DNA of 64,000 nucleotides from RUG12461 sp045661345 (lineage in GTDB: Bacteria > Bacillota > Clostridia > Lachnospirales > Lachnospiraceae): the NCBI GenBank assembly GCA_045661345.1, contig JAZRFM010000005.1:1-64000 (forward strand), in the 5' to 3' direction. The position numbers were made by a program, and so were the translations under genes. Each line of letters begins with the position of its first letter. The first letter of the stretch is position 1. The notes beneath the pieces were generated by a model that was not told the DNA's origin, did not search any database, and saw nothing but the letters and a program-made list of their open reading frames with translations. This document shows, one piece after another, positions 41,352 to 51,400 of this stretch.

Positions 41352-43583
41352 TTATTCTTCAAATTGCCTCGGCAGATAGATCCCGTCCTGGACAAGTTCC
41401 GCAATGTCAGCATCTTTCTCTGTGAGATTCTTCCATGCGCCAACACCTTTTTTCTGTGCGATGTTTTCCGAGTAGTTGCCGACACTCTGCCCAAACTCTT
41501 TCTTCACGGGATCGTAGGTGACGTTCTTGAATTTGTCTGTCACATCCTCCGGCCTTTTGATCTTCTGGAACCACATCAGCTCGATGCCTCTTTGCGATTC
41601 ATTCTCCATCAGTATATCGCTGATCCTGCGGAATTCTGTCTTTGACGGATCTCCGAGGGAGTTGTGGACTTTGAGTACGTCCTTATCAATCCCTGTAATG
41701 GTAAGATAATGCTTTCCGTACAGAAGTGTCAATACACTGTCTCCGTTCAGTGCCTCTTTTACCGTATCGGCAAATTTCGCACGCAGATTATGGAGAGCAT
41801 TGGTGTCCTGTCCCAGATCCTGCTTATCCTTGTTTTTCATTCCTCTTTTCTGTTTAGTGGCCAACCCTGCCTGAAACACCATCTTGCGGACTGCCACGTT
41901 TTTCTTGCCGGCCTGTTTCAGCTTATCCAGATAAAAATCCGCCAGCATATAGGGATTGCCCTCGGGAGACCCGGCACGATCTATTTCCTGGTTTTCGGTG
42001 GTAAAAGTCTCGATGTCCGTCTTCTGCTTTTCGTAGGTCACGTCATCCATTCCCATCTCTTCTTTGCTTTTCAAATCGGGGATATAAGCACGAAACTCTT
42101 CCTGGGTCACCTTTTTATAATTCTTATCATTTCTGAGATAGTGATTCAGGATGGCAGAGCCTGCACAAGACCAGCAATCATTGGATTTCGGCGCCTGCCG
42201 CTCATACTCCGTGCCCAGATTCGTCTGCAATGTGATCTGGTGAGCGGGCATCTGCCGTGCCTCATGCTGTACCACACGATCCAGCATGGTACCGTCGTTC
42301 TTTATCAGGTTCTGGACAACGCTGTCATAGTAATCGTAGGTTTCTTTGGCTTTTCCTTTCAGATCCGAATACAAAAGTCCGCCATCCGTGATCCGGTTTC
42401 TGAGCATGACCACGGTCTCCAGGTTATAATTTGAGACATCGATCTGTTTCAGGTATTCCTCCGGAAAAGTAATTTCCTCCGTCTTGGAATACTCCTCCAC
42501 AAAGCCCTGACAGTAAAGGTACAGATTCATAACCCTCTGCGGTAAATCCGTTCTCTTCACGTCAAAATTCTTCGTAATCTGGGAGCGCAACTCCAGAGCA
42601 TCCTGCAGATTCTGCGGCTTCCGTTTGATAAAAGTAAATGTCGTCACAGATTTTCCGTTTTCATATTGCGTATACTCAAACGTCTCAATTTCCGTGTTGT
42701 TGTTGATGATGTTGTGATTCTGATTGCGCTGGTTCCCCTCCCCCTGGGGAATCACCGGCTTCCCTGTTTTGACGTTCTTCTTCGTTTCCGGTTTGATGGT
42801 CTTTTCCTTTGTTTCGGGCGTCCTCCTTTCTGTCTCGCCGGCCTCCGCCTTAAGTGCCTCCTCCCGCTTATTCACCCTGATGAATCTTTTCAGTCTGTCT
42901 CTCGAATTCCGGATCATCTCATCCATTTTCCGGCAGGTCTCTTTATAGGTTTCCTCGTAGATGGTTTTCCATTTTGTCTCATTATTCTTCAAGGGTGCCA
43001 TCACATTCTCGTAGATAGCACGGTACTTCATATTTTTATCAAGATCCACACAGGCTTTAATATAGTCCACCTCCAGCGGATCCTGATTGGCAGCAAGCAT
43101 GCGCTTCAGCTTTAAATCTGTTTTCTTGATCAGATACTCCCATTCCAGCTTCATCCTCTCATTAATCGAGTCGGCTTTATTGATCTTCCTGTCCTTCTCA
43201 ATATTGGATTGGTCGAGTTTGTGCTGAACAATAGCGTCTTTCTTCAGGTTCTCCTCCTTCTCCCTCCGGTAGGTCCTGGGTTTCTCCTGTTTTTCCTCCC
43301 TCTCCTTTATGTCGGGCTGGCCCTTCAGCGATTTCTGCTCCGGGATAAAGGCGCCCGGATTCAGCATCTTCTCATACAACTTCCTGCTTATGCGCGGTAC
43401 CTTGGTTTCCTTCTTTCGCAACACCTGATTCAGCCGTTTCTCCTGAGAGCGCTTCTTATTCTCCTCTGGATTTGGAACGGTGTTCTTCCCGTTCTGCAAC
43501 AACGCACCCTGCTTCTGGAGTTCCTCATTGGGATTGATCTCGTTATATTGATTGGTTTCCCGATTGATTTTTATCTCATCCAT
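41352..43583 (-). CDS. Large protein with a papain-like cysteine protease candidate domain
   Basis: The 743-residue soluble protein has a long charged, Lys/Glu-rich helical N-terminal half and a C-terminal domain from about residue 445. That domain shows KSNDCWSCAGSAILNHYL (candidate nucleophile Cys near 470-473 at a helix start), GKHYLTITGID (His near 624) and LKVHNSLGD (Asn near 640). The order Cys-His-Asn and the hydrophobic strand after His fit a papain/C39-like fold. The family is not identified by name. The gene is followed by the SpeE-like gene and preceded by a GNAT gene with a 16-bp gap. Like the other large proteins it lacks a Sec signal, consistent with cargo of a non-Sec system. 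Confidence 0.65.
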   Translation of the reverse strand: MDEIKINRETNQYNEINPNEELQKQGALLQNGKNTVPNPEENKKRSQEKRLNQVLRKKETKVPRISRKLYEKMLNPGAFIPEQKSLKGQPDIKEREEKQEKPRTYRREKEENLKKDAIVQHKLDQSNIEKDRKINKADSINERMKLEWEYLIKKTDLKLKRMLAANQDPLEVDYIKACVDLDKNMKYRAIYENVMAPLKNNETKWKTIYEETYKETCRKMDEMIRNSRDRLKRFIRVNKREEALKAEAGETERRTPETKEKTIKPETKKNVKTGKPVIPQGEGNQRNQNHNIINNNTEIETFEYTQYENGKSVTTFTFIKRKPQNLQDALELRSQITKNFDVKRTDLPQRVMNLYLYCQGFVEEYSKTEEITFPEEYLKQIDVSNYNLETVVMLRNRITDGGLLYSDLKGKAKETYDYYDSVVQNLIKNDGTMLDRVVQHEARQMPAHQITLQTNLGTEYERQAPKSNDCWSCAGSAILNHYLRNDKNYKKVTQEEFRAYIPDLKSKEEMGMDDVTYEKQKTDIETFTTENQEIDRAGSPEGNPYMLADFYLDKLKQAGKKNVAVRKMVFQAGLATKQKRGMKNKDKQDLGQDTNALHNLRAKFADTVKEALNGDSVLTLLYGKHYLTITGIDKDVLKVHNSLGDPSKTEFRRISDILMENESQRGIELMWFQKIKRPEDVTDKFKNVTYDPVKKEFGQSVGNYSENIAQKKGVGAWKNLTEKDADIAELVQDGIYLPRQFEE

Positions 43584-43599
43584 GCTGCTTTATCTCCTT

Positions 43600-44010
43600 T
43601 CACAATGCGCCGATGCATGCTCTGGATAACCCCAGCCAATAAACCGCCGCGTACTGTTTTCTGTCTTCCATGTGGAAATCCGGTCGTTTCTGAAACAGTC
43701 TCCGCAGTCCGTCAATATCATCCTGTTCGTCGAAGTAGCCCTCCACGAAGCTGTTGATATTGCCCTCCAGGCGTTCCGTGATTTCATCCAGCAGAGCCGT
43801 GGCAACTCCTTTGCTTCGATATGGCTGCGGAACAAACAGGTACTGCAGCAGCAGCGTATCCTGTTCATAGCCGAGAGCAGCCAGTCCGCACAGATCACCG
43901 GCATCATTGAATGCGCCGAAAAATGCCGAGGATTTTCGCCGAACGTCTGCGGGGAAAACCCGTTCAATTACGGAACCGTCAGTCTGGCGGTCCAAAAGAA
44001 TAACCTCCAT
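43600..44010 (-). CDS. Small GNAT-family acetyltransferase
   Basis: The 136-residue single-domain protein carries YLFVPQPYRSKGVATALLDE, a canonical GNAT acetyl-CoA loop (R-S-K-G-V-A), flanked by AALGYEQDTLLLQ and a C-terminal YAAVYWLGLSR strand. It lies 16 bp upstream of the protease-like gene and 11 bp downstream of the lipoprotein gene. As elsewhere in the locus it sits directly next to a large protein, and is a candidate dedicated modifier. Confidence 0.85.
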   Translation of the reverse strand: MEVILLDRQTDGSVIERVFPADVRRKSSAFFGAFNDAGDLCGLAALGYEQDTLLLQYLFVPQPYRSKGVATALLDEITERLEGNINSFVEGYFDEQDDIDGLRRLFQKRPDFHMEDRKQYAAVYWLGLSRACIGAL

Positions 44011-44021
44011 ACACGCCTCCT

Positions 44022-44531
44022 TTACTCTTCTTCTGTCATCCGTTGGAACCGCAGGTCTACGCCTCTGCGATCCTGATCATCGATCCACAGCAGCGTATCA
44101 CTGTCTTCCCCGCTTGGGATGATGACCCCCGATCCCTTTTGATAGGCTGTCTCTACACTGCCGACTTCGCCGGTGTCCATATTCGTACGGACACAATCCT
44201 CATAATGCAGTCCTCCCAGGGTCTCATCGTAGATCCCTGTGCAGCTCCAGGTGGAAAAAGCGTCCTCTCCCGCCGGAATATAGATCAGAATCGCATAGCC
44301 TTTGTTGCGCTTCGGATTGGGTTCAATGGTCAGGAGCGCCTGTCCTCCGGTGGAGTCCAGATAATCTCCTGTCCAGTCATACCCGCGATTATCCGGCGGA
44401 GACATGTCCACTTCGCCGAGCCCCTCCTCTGTTTCTGTCTCTGTTTCCGTCATCTTCTCCTCCGTCTGTTTCCCGCATGCCGTCAGGCTCAGGGTAAGCA
44501 GCACAAGGAGAATCGAGATTCCTTTTTTCAT
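44022..44531 (-). CDS. Lipoprotein, beta-rich, paralogue of 36380 protein
   Basis: The 169-residue product has a type II signal peptide, MKKGISILLVLLTLSLTAC, with lipobox LTAC and Cys19 as lipidation site. A TETETETE linker follows, then a beta-rich domain starting DWTGDYLDSTGG. The block CVRTNM, SVETAYQKG, GVIIPSGEDSDTLLWIDDQ matches the membrane protein at 36380-36844. I start at 44531, after GGAGGGAAACAG; an upstream in-frame extension would bury the signal peptide. It should sit on the outer face of the membrane, with unknown function. Confidence 0.8.
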   Translation of the reverse strand: MKKGISILLVLLTLSLTACGKQTEEKMTETETETEEGLGEVDMSPPDNRGYDWTGDYLDSTGGQALLTIEPNPKRNKGYAILIYIPAGEDAFSTWSCTGIYDETLGGLHYEDCVRTNMDTGEVGSVETAYQKGSGVIIPSGEDSDTLLWIDDQDRRGVDLRFQRMTEEE

Positions 44532-44553
44532 GAAAACTGTTTCCCTCCGTAGT

Positions 44554-45441
44554 TTATTCCGCCGGCTTCTCCAGGATGACTTCCACCCAGGCCAGTCTGG
44601 GCGTGATGGTGATCGCGCCCGGCACACTCATCAGGAGTCCCTTTACGATCTCGTCTCCCGGCTCCACGGTCACCGTAAACCGGTGCGTCCTTTCCTCGAT
44701 GGCGGAGGCCGTTGTCCGCAGGAGCGACATCATCTGCGCATCCGTCAGTGTCCCGTCATGTTCCGCCACATCGATCCAGTAATGACCGGGGGAAATCTCC
44801 TCTGTCACCACCATGCCGAGGATCTCCTCTCCCTTGACGTAGGCAAAGGAAAGCTCCGGCTCCATGGGACGCCCGATATAATCTTCGATCTCGGCGCGCA
44901 GCTCCTCCCCGGCTTCCGAGAAGGGACGGGCGTTTTTGTTGGGCTTAAAGGAAGGTCTTAGGATGTCCAGCTCCATCAGTTCCCACTCGCTCAAGCGAAA
45001 CAGCATCTCTTCCTCCGCGAAATCCGTAAATCCGAAATCCTGCAGAAAGGCGGTAAACTGCGCCGACTCGTATTGGTTCAAAAGATACTCTGTCTTAAGC
45101 AGGATCCCTGCTTCCTTCTCTTCCTCCGGAAAGAGATAGGTGCCGGAGGCAACGGTCAGGAGCCTGGAGATCAGGGTGTTACCGATCTTCTTTCTCCGGT
45201 TTGCATGCCTGACAAAGATCGAACGGATCATGATGGAGGCACTGCCGTCCTCCTCCGCCATGAGTGTCCCCGCAATCGCCCCGGCAGTCTGTCTTGACTT
45301 GTCGTCCCGTGCCCCAATGCACAGATACCCCAGCGCGATGGGCTCCTCGTCCGTTCCCCTCAGTTCATCATAGAGATCCGGCAGGATCACATCCCGGTAG
45401 TCCGGCAGATTCTTTTTTGTGATTGCCTCGTAGTAGATCAA
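44554..45441 (-). CDS. GNAT-like acetyltransferase next to giant NlpC-like protein
   Basis: The 295-residue protein has an N-terminal GNAT-type domain with IRSIFVRHANRRKKIGNTLI, in which the Gly of the acetyl-CoA loop is replaced (RRKKIG). FLQDFGFTDFAEEEML follows and a second half starts near residue 190 (PELSFAYVKGEEILGMVV). The arrangement is that of the other two-part GNATs here. Reduced loop conservation leaves catalysis uncertain. It lies 21 bp downstream of the 2,487-residue giant, again pairing a GNAT with a large protein. Confidence 0.78.
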   Translation of the reverse strand: MIYYEAITKKNLPDYRDVILPDLYDELRGTDEEPIALGYLCIGARDDKSRQTAGAIAGTLMAEEDGSASIMIRSIFVRHANRRKKIGNTLISRLLTVASGTYLFPEEEKEAGILLKTEYLLNQYESAQFTAFLQDFGFTDFAEEEMLFRLSEWELMELDILRPSFKPNKNARPFSEAGEELRAEIEDYIGRPMEPELSFAYVKGEEILGMVVTEEISPGHYWIDVAEHDGTLTDAQMMSLLRTTASAIEERTHRFTVTVEPGDEIVKGLLMSVPGAITITPRLAWVEVILEKPAE

Positions 45442-45462
45442 GGTTCTGGTACTCCTCGGATG

Positions 45463-48400
45463 TTATTCTCCGGCAAACTGTTCCTTCAGCAATCCATAAA
45501 TGCTGAAATACTGGTCCCCACCGTATTTCTTAAAGATCGCCTGCACCAGCAGCGGCACCAGATAGTTGGTAAACAGCCTTGCCCGGTATTCCTTTTGAAT
45601 GGCCGCTTTTCCCTCCCGGTTCAACTCCGCAAGGTTCAGACCCAGCCGCTTTCCGATGGATTTTTCGATCTGTTCGACTTCCCTCGGATGGGAATTCGCG
45701 GAAATCTCCATATCCTGTTTCAGCCAGTCGGTGAACTGTTTGGAACGCATATTGTACGTATCAGCATCCACATTTTCCTGTTCCTCGGCGGGTTTTTTGA
45801 ACCAGCTTCCGGCTTCGATCCGTCCCTTCAGACCGCCGTAGATCCGTTCAAAGATCATGGCCTGCATCACCTCCGCACCGGTAAAATCATAGTGATCCTG
45901 ATAGTCCATCTTATTGTGTTCAATGCTTTCCTGTTGGTTCTGCATCGTACTGAAAGCCAAATCCACGTCCCGATCGCTGAAGCTCTCCTTCTGCCACAGC
46001 TTTGCGGTGTCTGCATCCACACTGGTATCCAGCGCATTCAGAAGATTTTGTTTGTTCTGATTCTTCTTCTGGACCTCGGCAGTCTGTCCGACGGAGGTAC
46101 CCCTCTTCGCATAGCCGATCATGAGGGAGGGACTTGACGTCATTTCCTCCTGTCCTTCCCCGGTCTTGAGGCTGTATGTCTGAGTTTTTCCACTGGTCAG
46201 TGCCTTCAGCTGTTCGCTGATATCGCTCTCCTCAAACTCTCTATTGTTCTCACGCCGCAATGCCTCTCGAAAGGCGTCGTCATAGGTCATCTTTGCGCGG
46301 TTCAATACACCGATATACTCCAGAAACAATACCCGGAGCTCCGGGCTCCCGCCGCATCCGTTCGGACTATAGAAAAACTCAGTGGTTTTACTTATATTTT
46401 CGGAAAAATTCTTCTGGAGGCGGCTGATCAAACTCGGAGTGGCTGTCGGGAACCGTTTCACTCCATTCTCATAAGCCTTTGAGGCCTTTAAAATACCTGT
46501 CTCAAAGGCATTTGCATGCTCCTGGCCGATCACGTCTCTGATCTTCTCCTTCAGCTTTCTGCCTGCAGTGCGGATGTATATACCGGGATCGTCCTGTATC
46601 ACTTCCTTGCTGAACTCACTGTGCAGCGCATTCACCTCATTGCTCCCGGAGTTCTGAATGTTCTGCAGTGTGTTGAGGGGTGTATAGCCCTCCGTATGCA
46701 CCCCGTTGTCCTCCTGCATCAGAGTCATCTCGTCCTCGGTAATCTGCTTCTCCCCATATCGCTGGAAGGAAAGGTCATCCTGACCAGATTTTTTCAGTCC
46801 GTGGGCACCGGATATCATCTTCGTCACGGGACTGAACAGTGAGAGAAGCGGTACCGTCAGGTACTTTGCCCCGAGTTTGATGGGCGCTTTTTGCAGGATA
46901 TCTCCAGTATTGACCCCGGCGTTCTGGGTCACATCCGCCAAAAAGCTGGTACAGTTTCTGGTAACCAGATTAAACCCGCCTGCGGGATAGCGCTCTGCCT
47001 CCAGCAGCATTTGGTTGACCTGTCGATTGGTCACAGGATAGGTCTTTGCGTTCGCAAAGCCGCTGCCTCTTTCATCCCACAACGCTCCCGGCATGAGAGT
47101 ACCGGTTGCGGCTTGATCCGCAGCGTTCAGCAGACCGCCCTTAAAGCCATTCACCCCGAACCCGCCCCGGGGCCCATAGCCCACATCGATCCGGTAGCGG
47201 ATATTCCTGCCGTGATGAGGATCCCGTTTGGAATAATTGATCCGCATCCAGGCATGGTAAGAATTTACGAAATTGGTTTTGTTCTCATCCGTGACGCCGG
47301 TCGCACCCACTGTAACGGTGGGCTGCAGTTCCGGATTCTCCGCGGTCTCCAGCGCCCAGTTCATGGGGACACGGCTGGTGTCCGCCATCACTTCCTGATC
47401 TGACGGTCGCTGCTTCACATTGGAGATTTCCCGCTTGATCCGATCCTGCCTTTCCTTTGTCGCAATTCTTGATGTTTTTTGCATGGAGTCGGGACCGCTG
47501 CTCTTCTTCTTGGTCCAGCGCAGGGCAAAATTGACACCACTGACAATCCCGTTTCCGATCCATTTCACAGGTTTCCCCACGTAATGCGGGATGGCGAACA
47601 ATCCCCAGCCGGCCACCTTTGCCACCTTATCCCCCGTGGGAAGACTCGCCGCGGGACGCAAATTACGGTTTCTCACTGCCTTCTGCTCAACAGGCTCCTG
47701 AAGAGCCTCCTCCGGTTCTATCTCGCCCGTCAGATCGAAGTCATCCCGATATCTTCTCCGTTTTGCTCTGACAGCCTCATATTTGGGCAGCACCACCTGT
47801 GCGCGGGCATTCTCCCGCTGCTTGCGGAGAGCCTCTGCCTCTTCCCTGGCCAATCTTCTGGCCACCTTTTTGGCAGCATCCTTCTGCTCATCTGTCAGCT
47901 CCTGCTCCCCATTCTCGTCCTCGTACTCGCCGTCCTTCAGTTCCTCCTCCAGATGATTTAAATCCTCATCAATATTCTCATCCTGATTTTCCTCACGGAA
48001 GGATTTGTTCAGAAGATCTTCCATCAATATGTCACTGTTCTCGGAATCCGTGTCATTAATGGAAAACCGAACCGGATCCGGCTCGTCCTCCTCCTTCACC
48101 GGCGGAACATTCTCAATGATGGATAGATCATTCTCATTGACAGGCTGCTTCGGTGGATTCTTTTTCATTTCCTTCTGCAGGGATTTTCTGGTATGCCATT
48201 CCTTGGGCGCAGCATAGCCGGTTTCTCCCTTGTACATGATACCGCGCATGAGGAAGAAGACATAGCGGAGCTTTTTATCCTGATTCTGCTTCACAGCATA
48301 AGAGGAAATATCATTACGTAATTCTTCCCTGTGGGCCTGATCCGCGCCCGCATTGCTCCGCATCACATCAGCGGGTTTCGCCATCTGCATATTGCCAATG

Positions 48401-51400
48401 CTGTCATGAAAAATCTTGAAGCGATTGTAAATACTTCGGCAAAGTGCCTTCCAGGGATCCGCCTCTTCGTCAGCTCTGACGGAACCGGTGTCAGCAAAAG
48501 CGTATTTTTTGATTTCGTTTGCTTTCCTTTTCAGGAGATTGATCTGTTCTTGATACTCTTTGCTCAGTTTATCCTGATTGATGACCTGACCATCCTCCAT
48601 CTCCATGGGCAAAACGGTTTTCGTACAAAGGCTGATGAATGTTTCTATTTTTTCCCGCAGCTCACGGATCTTGGTATTTTTTTCCTTGTCCTGAAAGAGC
48701 CCCAGCACTCCCGTCTTTTGCCTGTCAAGGCTTCTCCGAAAATCCTGAAGGGACTCGAGCAGGACATCTTCCTCTCCTTCCTTTGCCTCGATATTCGCCT
48801 TCTCCTGTTCCGCAAGAATCCGGCCAATCTCCTGCTCTGTCAGGGATTTCACCTCTTTCAGCTCTTCCTTTTCCTGCTCTTTTTGTTCCTGTTCCGGTTT
48901 GGGCGGCTTAACCTCAGGCTCCTTTTTCTGCTCCGGCACATCCAGACTGTCTATCAATTCCTTCTCATGCTTTCTCTTGTTTTTCAGAGCGTCCTTATCT
49001 TCCCGATCCCAGCGCTTGTAGGATTCCAATGTCCTCTTCATTTCTTCCTCATCCGCGGAGCCAAGAAGAGCCCGGAAACGGGAGAGGGATTTAGCCTCTT
49101 TGTCCTCATCCATCTTTCTTGTGGTTTTAGAGACGCCATCCTGCTTCAGCTCGTTCATCTCTGCATCGATCTCTTCTTTGCTGAGCTTTTTGGTGCCTGC
49201 TTTTTCCAGCGTGGGACGGACGGAATCCATGCCACCGGAGATCAGGGGAGCACCGATGACCATGACTCTCGCCCAGAGATGGTCTCCCTTTTGAAACAGA
49301 TTGTTTTTGCTCAGGATCTCCACGGTCCGGTAAGCGGCCTGGCCGAACTTCAGGTACATATCACTTGCTTTGTCATAGATCTTCTGTATGATTTCAGAGA
49401 GTTTTTCATCAGCATCTTCCAGGCACCTTTGGGCAGACAACTCCAGCACACCAAAATTGCCGGCAATTTCGGCAGCTTCGGTACCGATATCCGTCCTGGC
49501 ATTGAATGTGCCCGAGAGATCGTTTATGACAGTTTCCAGATGAATACTGAGATTCTCAAATTCCCTCTCCCCGGGATCTTCCCGTTTGATGGAAGTCTTC
49601 AGCTCCACATAAAGCGTTCGCAGGCTTTCCAGATATGTCGTGCCGCTTTCTGTACCCGGCACGATTTCCTCCTCCTGATCTTCCGAAGCCTTGCCGAGAA
49701 CATCTCCGGCCTCTTTGGATTCCTGAAAGGCTTTGTATGCCTCTTTTTCCTCCTCGGATGCACCTTCTCCTTCCTTTTCGCGGATCTGCTGCATCTTCTG
49801 GTCAAATTCTCCCGAGGAAAGAGATCCGTATGTTTTTGTGCTAAGATGGATACACCGCTTTTCGAGAAATGCCCTGGTCGGATTCTGCAGGCTCAGCGCT
49901 CTGCGGATTCTCTGCAGGTTTTCCTCGGAAACGGCAGCATTGGCATCGGGGCGTTTCCCGAGGAGCTCCCTGATCTGGGATGCAGCCATCTGATAACGCA
50001 TGAGTCTCGGGATCACATCCGGAAAGCCTGCATCGGAAATCTGAACAACCGTGGCGGGATCAAAATTCAGATACGTGTTGACCACACGCGTGATAGCCAT
50101 ACCGACCCTGGCGGCATCGACATTTTCCTTGTTCTCCAGTCCCTCCGGCAGCAGCTTCTCATCATCCTTCACGGAATTACGCATCGCCGTGCAGCGGTCT
50201 GCCAGACCTTTGCGCATCTCCTTCTCCGCCGCAATCCTGGCTTTCTCCTCCTCCGCTTTCCGCCTGTTCTCCTCCTTTGTGGCTTCAGACTGTCCAAGGG
50301 TACCGGCCTGCTCTTCCTTGATCTGAGACTGATAAATCTCTTCCCGGTCGGGCTGGTATTCCTTGAATTTATACTTGTCCTCAAAATCCGGCATCTCCTC
50401 AAACTTGTCCAGAAGAAAGCGGTTTGCAAGGCGTGTAATCACAAGGAGGCGGTTCCTTAGGGCCGGAACCTGTGCCTCCAGATCGGTCTCATAGGCAGTG
50501 GGGGTGGCGGTCAGCAACTGGAAAAGATCCTTCCTGATCTTGTTGACTGCAGTAATGGCCTGGGATTCCCGATTGTTTTTCCAGTCGACGCGTTCGTTGT
50601 AGTCCTTTACCTTCTCCGGTCTCTCAGACGATAGTTGATCTCTCTTCTCTTTCTTCTCCTGCAGGGCTCTGATCTCGGATTCCAGCTCTTTCGCCTTCGC
50701 ATCCAGATCTCTCCTGACCTTCCGATCCTCTACATACGACCCGTTTTCAAGGTTCGATATGCTGGTCATCACGTCTTTCAGTTCTTTTTCCTTAGCCGGA
50801 AGCTTTTCATCCAGATCCTTATCCAGCTCCCCGATCTCATTCCCGTTGTCCTCGACCCATTTCTTCAGATCCTCGAATTTGATGGTCTGTTCTCTGGCAA
50901 GCTTCTCCATGAACTCGTTGACAAGCGCCTGCTCCTCCGCGCTCAGACGGTCAATATGCTTTTTGATATCATCATCTGTGATGGATGCATCCGTCAGGAG
51001 CCTAAGCCGTGCGAACAGAGCAAGACCGGACGCGGGATTCAAAAGCTCCCTCGCCACCTCGGCTATACTCATATCCTTTTGATTGGGAATGAGGTCTTTA
51101 TGCTCCTGCTTGCTGATACCCCGGGCATCGTCCCGCAGATTACTGTACTCGTCCACCATGGTCATAAAGACCTTCTCATGGGGAAATTGCTTTTTCCCCG
51201 GAAGCTTCTCGCGAATCTCTTCCTTCGTATACGGAGAGATCGTCTCATACATCAGCGCGGGATCCGTGAGATCCTCTTTTCCTTTCACCCCCGCCGCGTG
51301 GGACTGGGACATCACCTCATAGATGGTATTGCGGCGCGTCGGTACCAGGTAGGCAAGCAAGGCCAACCGGAAGGTGAAGAGGCTCGCCTCACTCTTCGTC

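Noticed and set aside
48331..50460. A 709-codon plus-strand open frame antisense to the NlpC-like giant
   Set aside because: It mirrors the coding frame on the other strand, lacks a ribosome binding site, and its product has the Leu/Phe-rich, domain-free composition expected of antisense reading of a Glu/Lys-rich gene.
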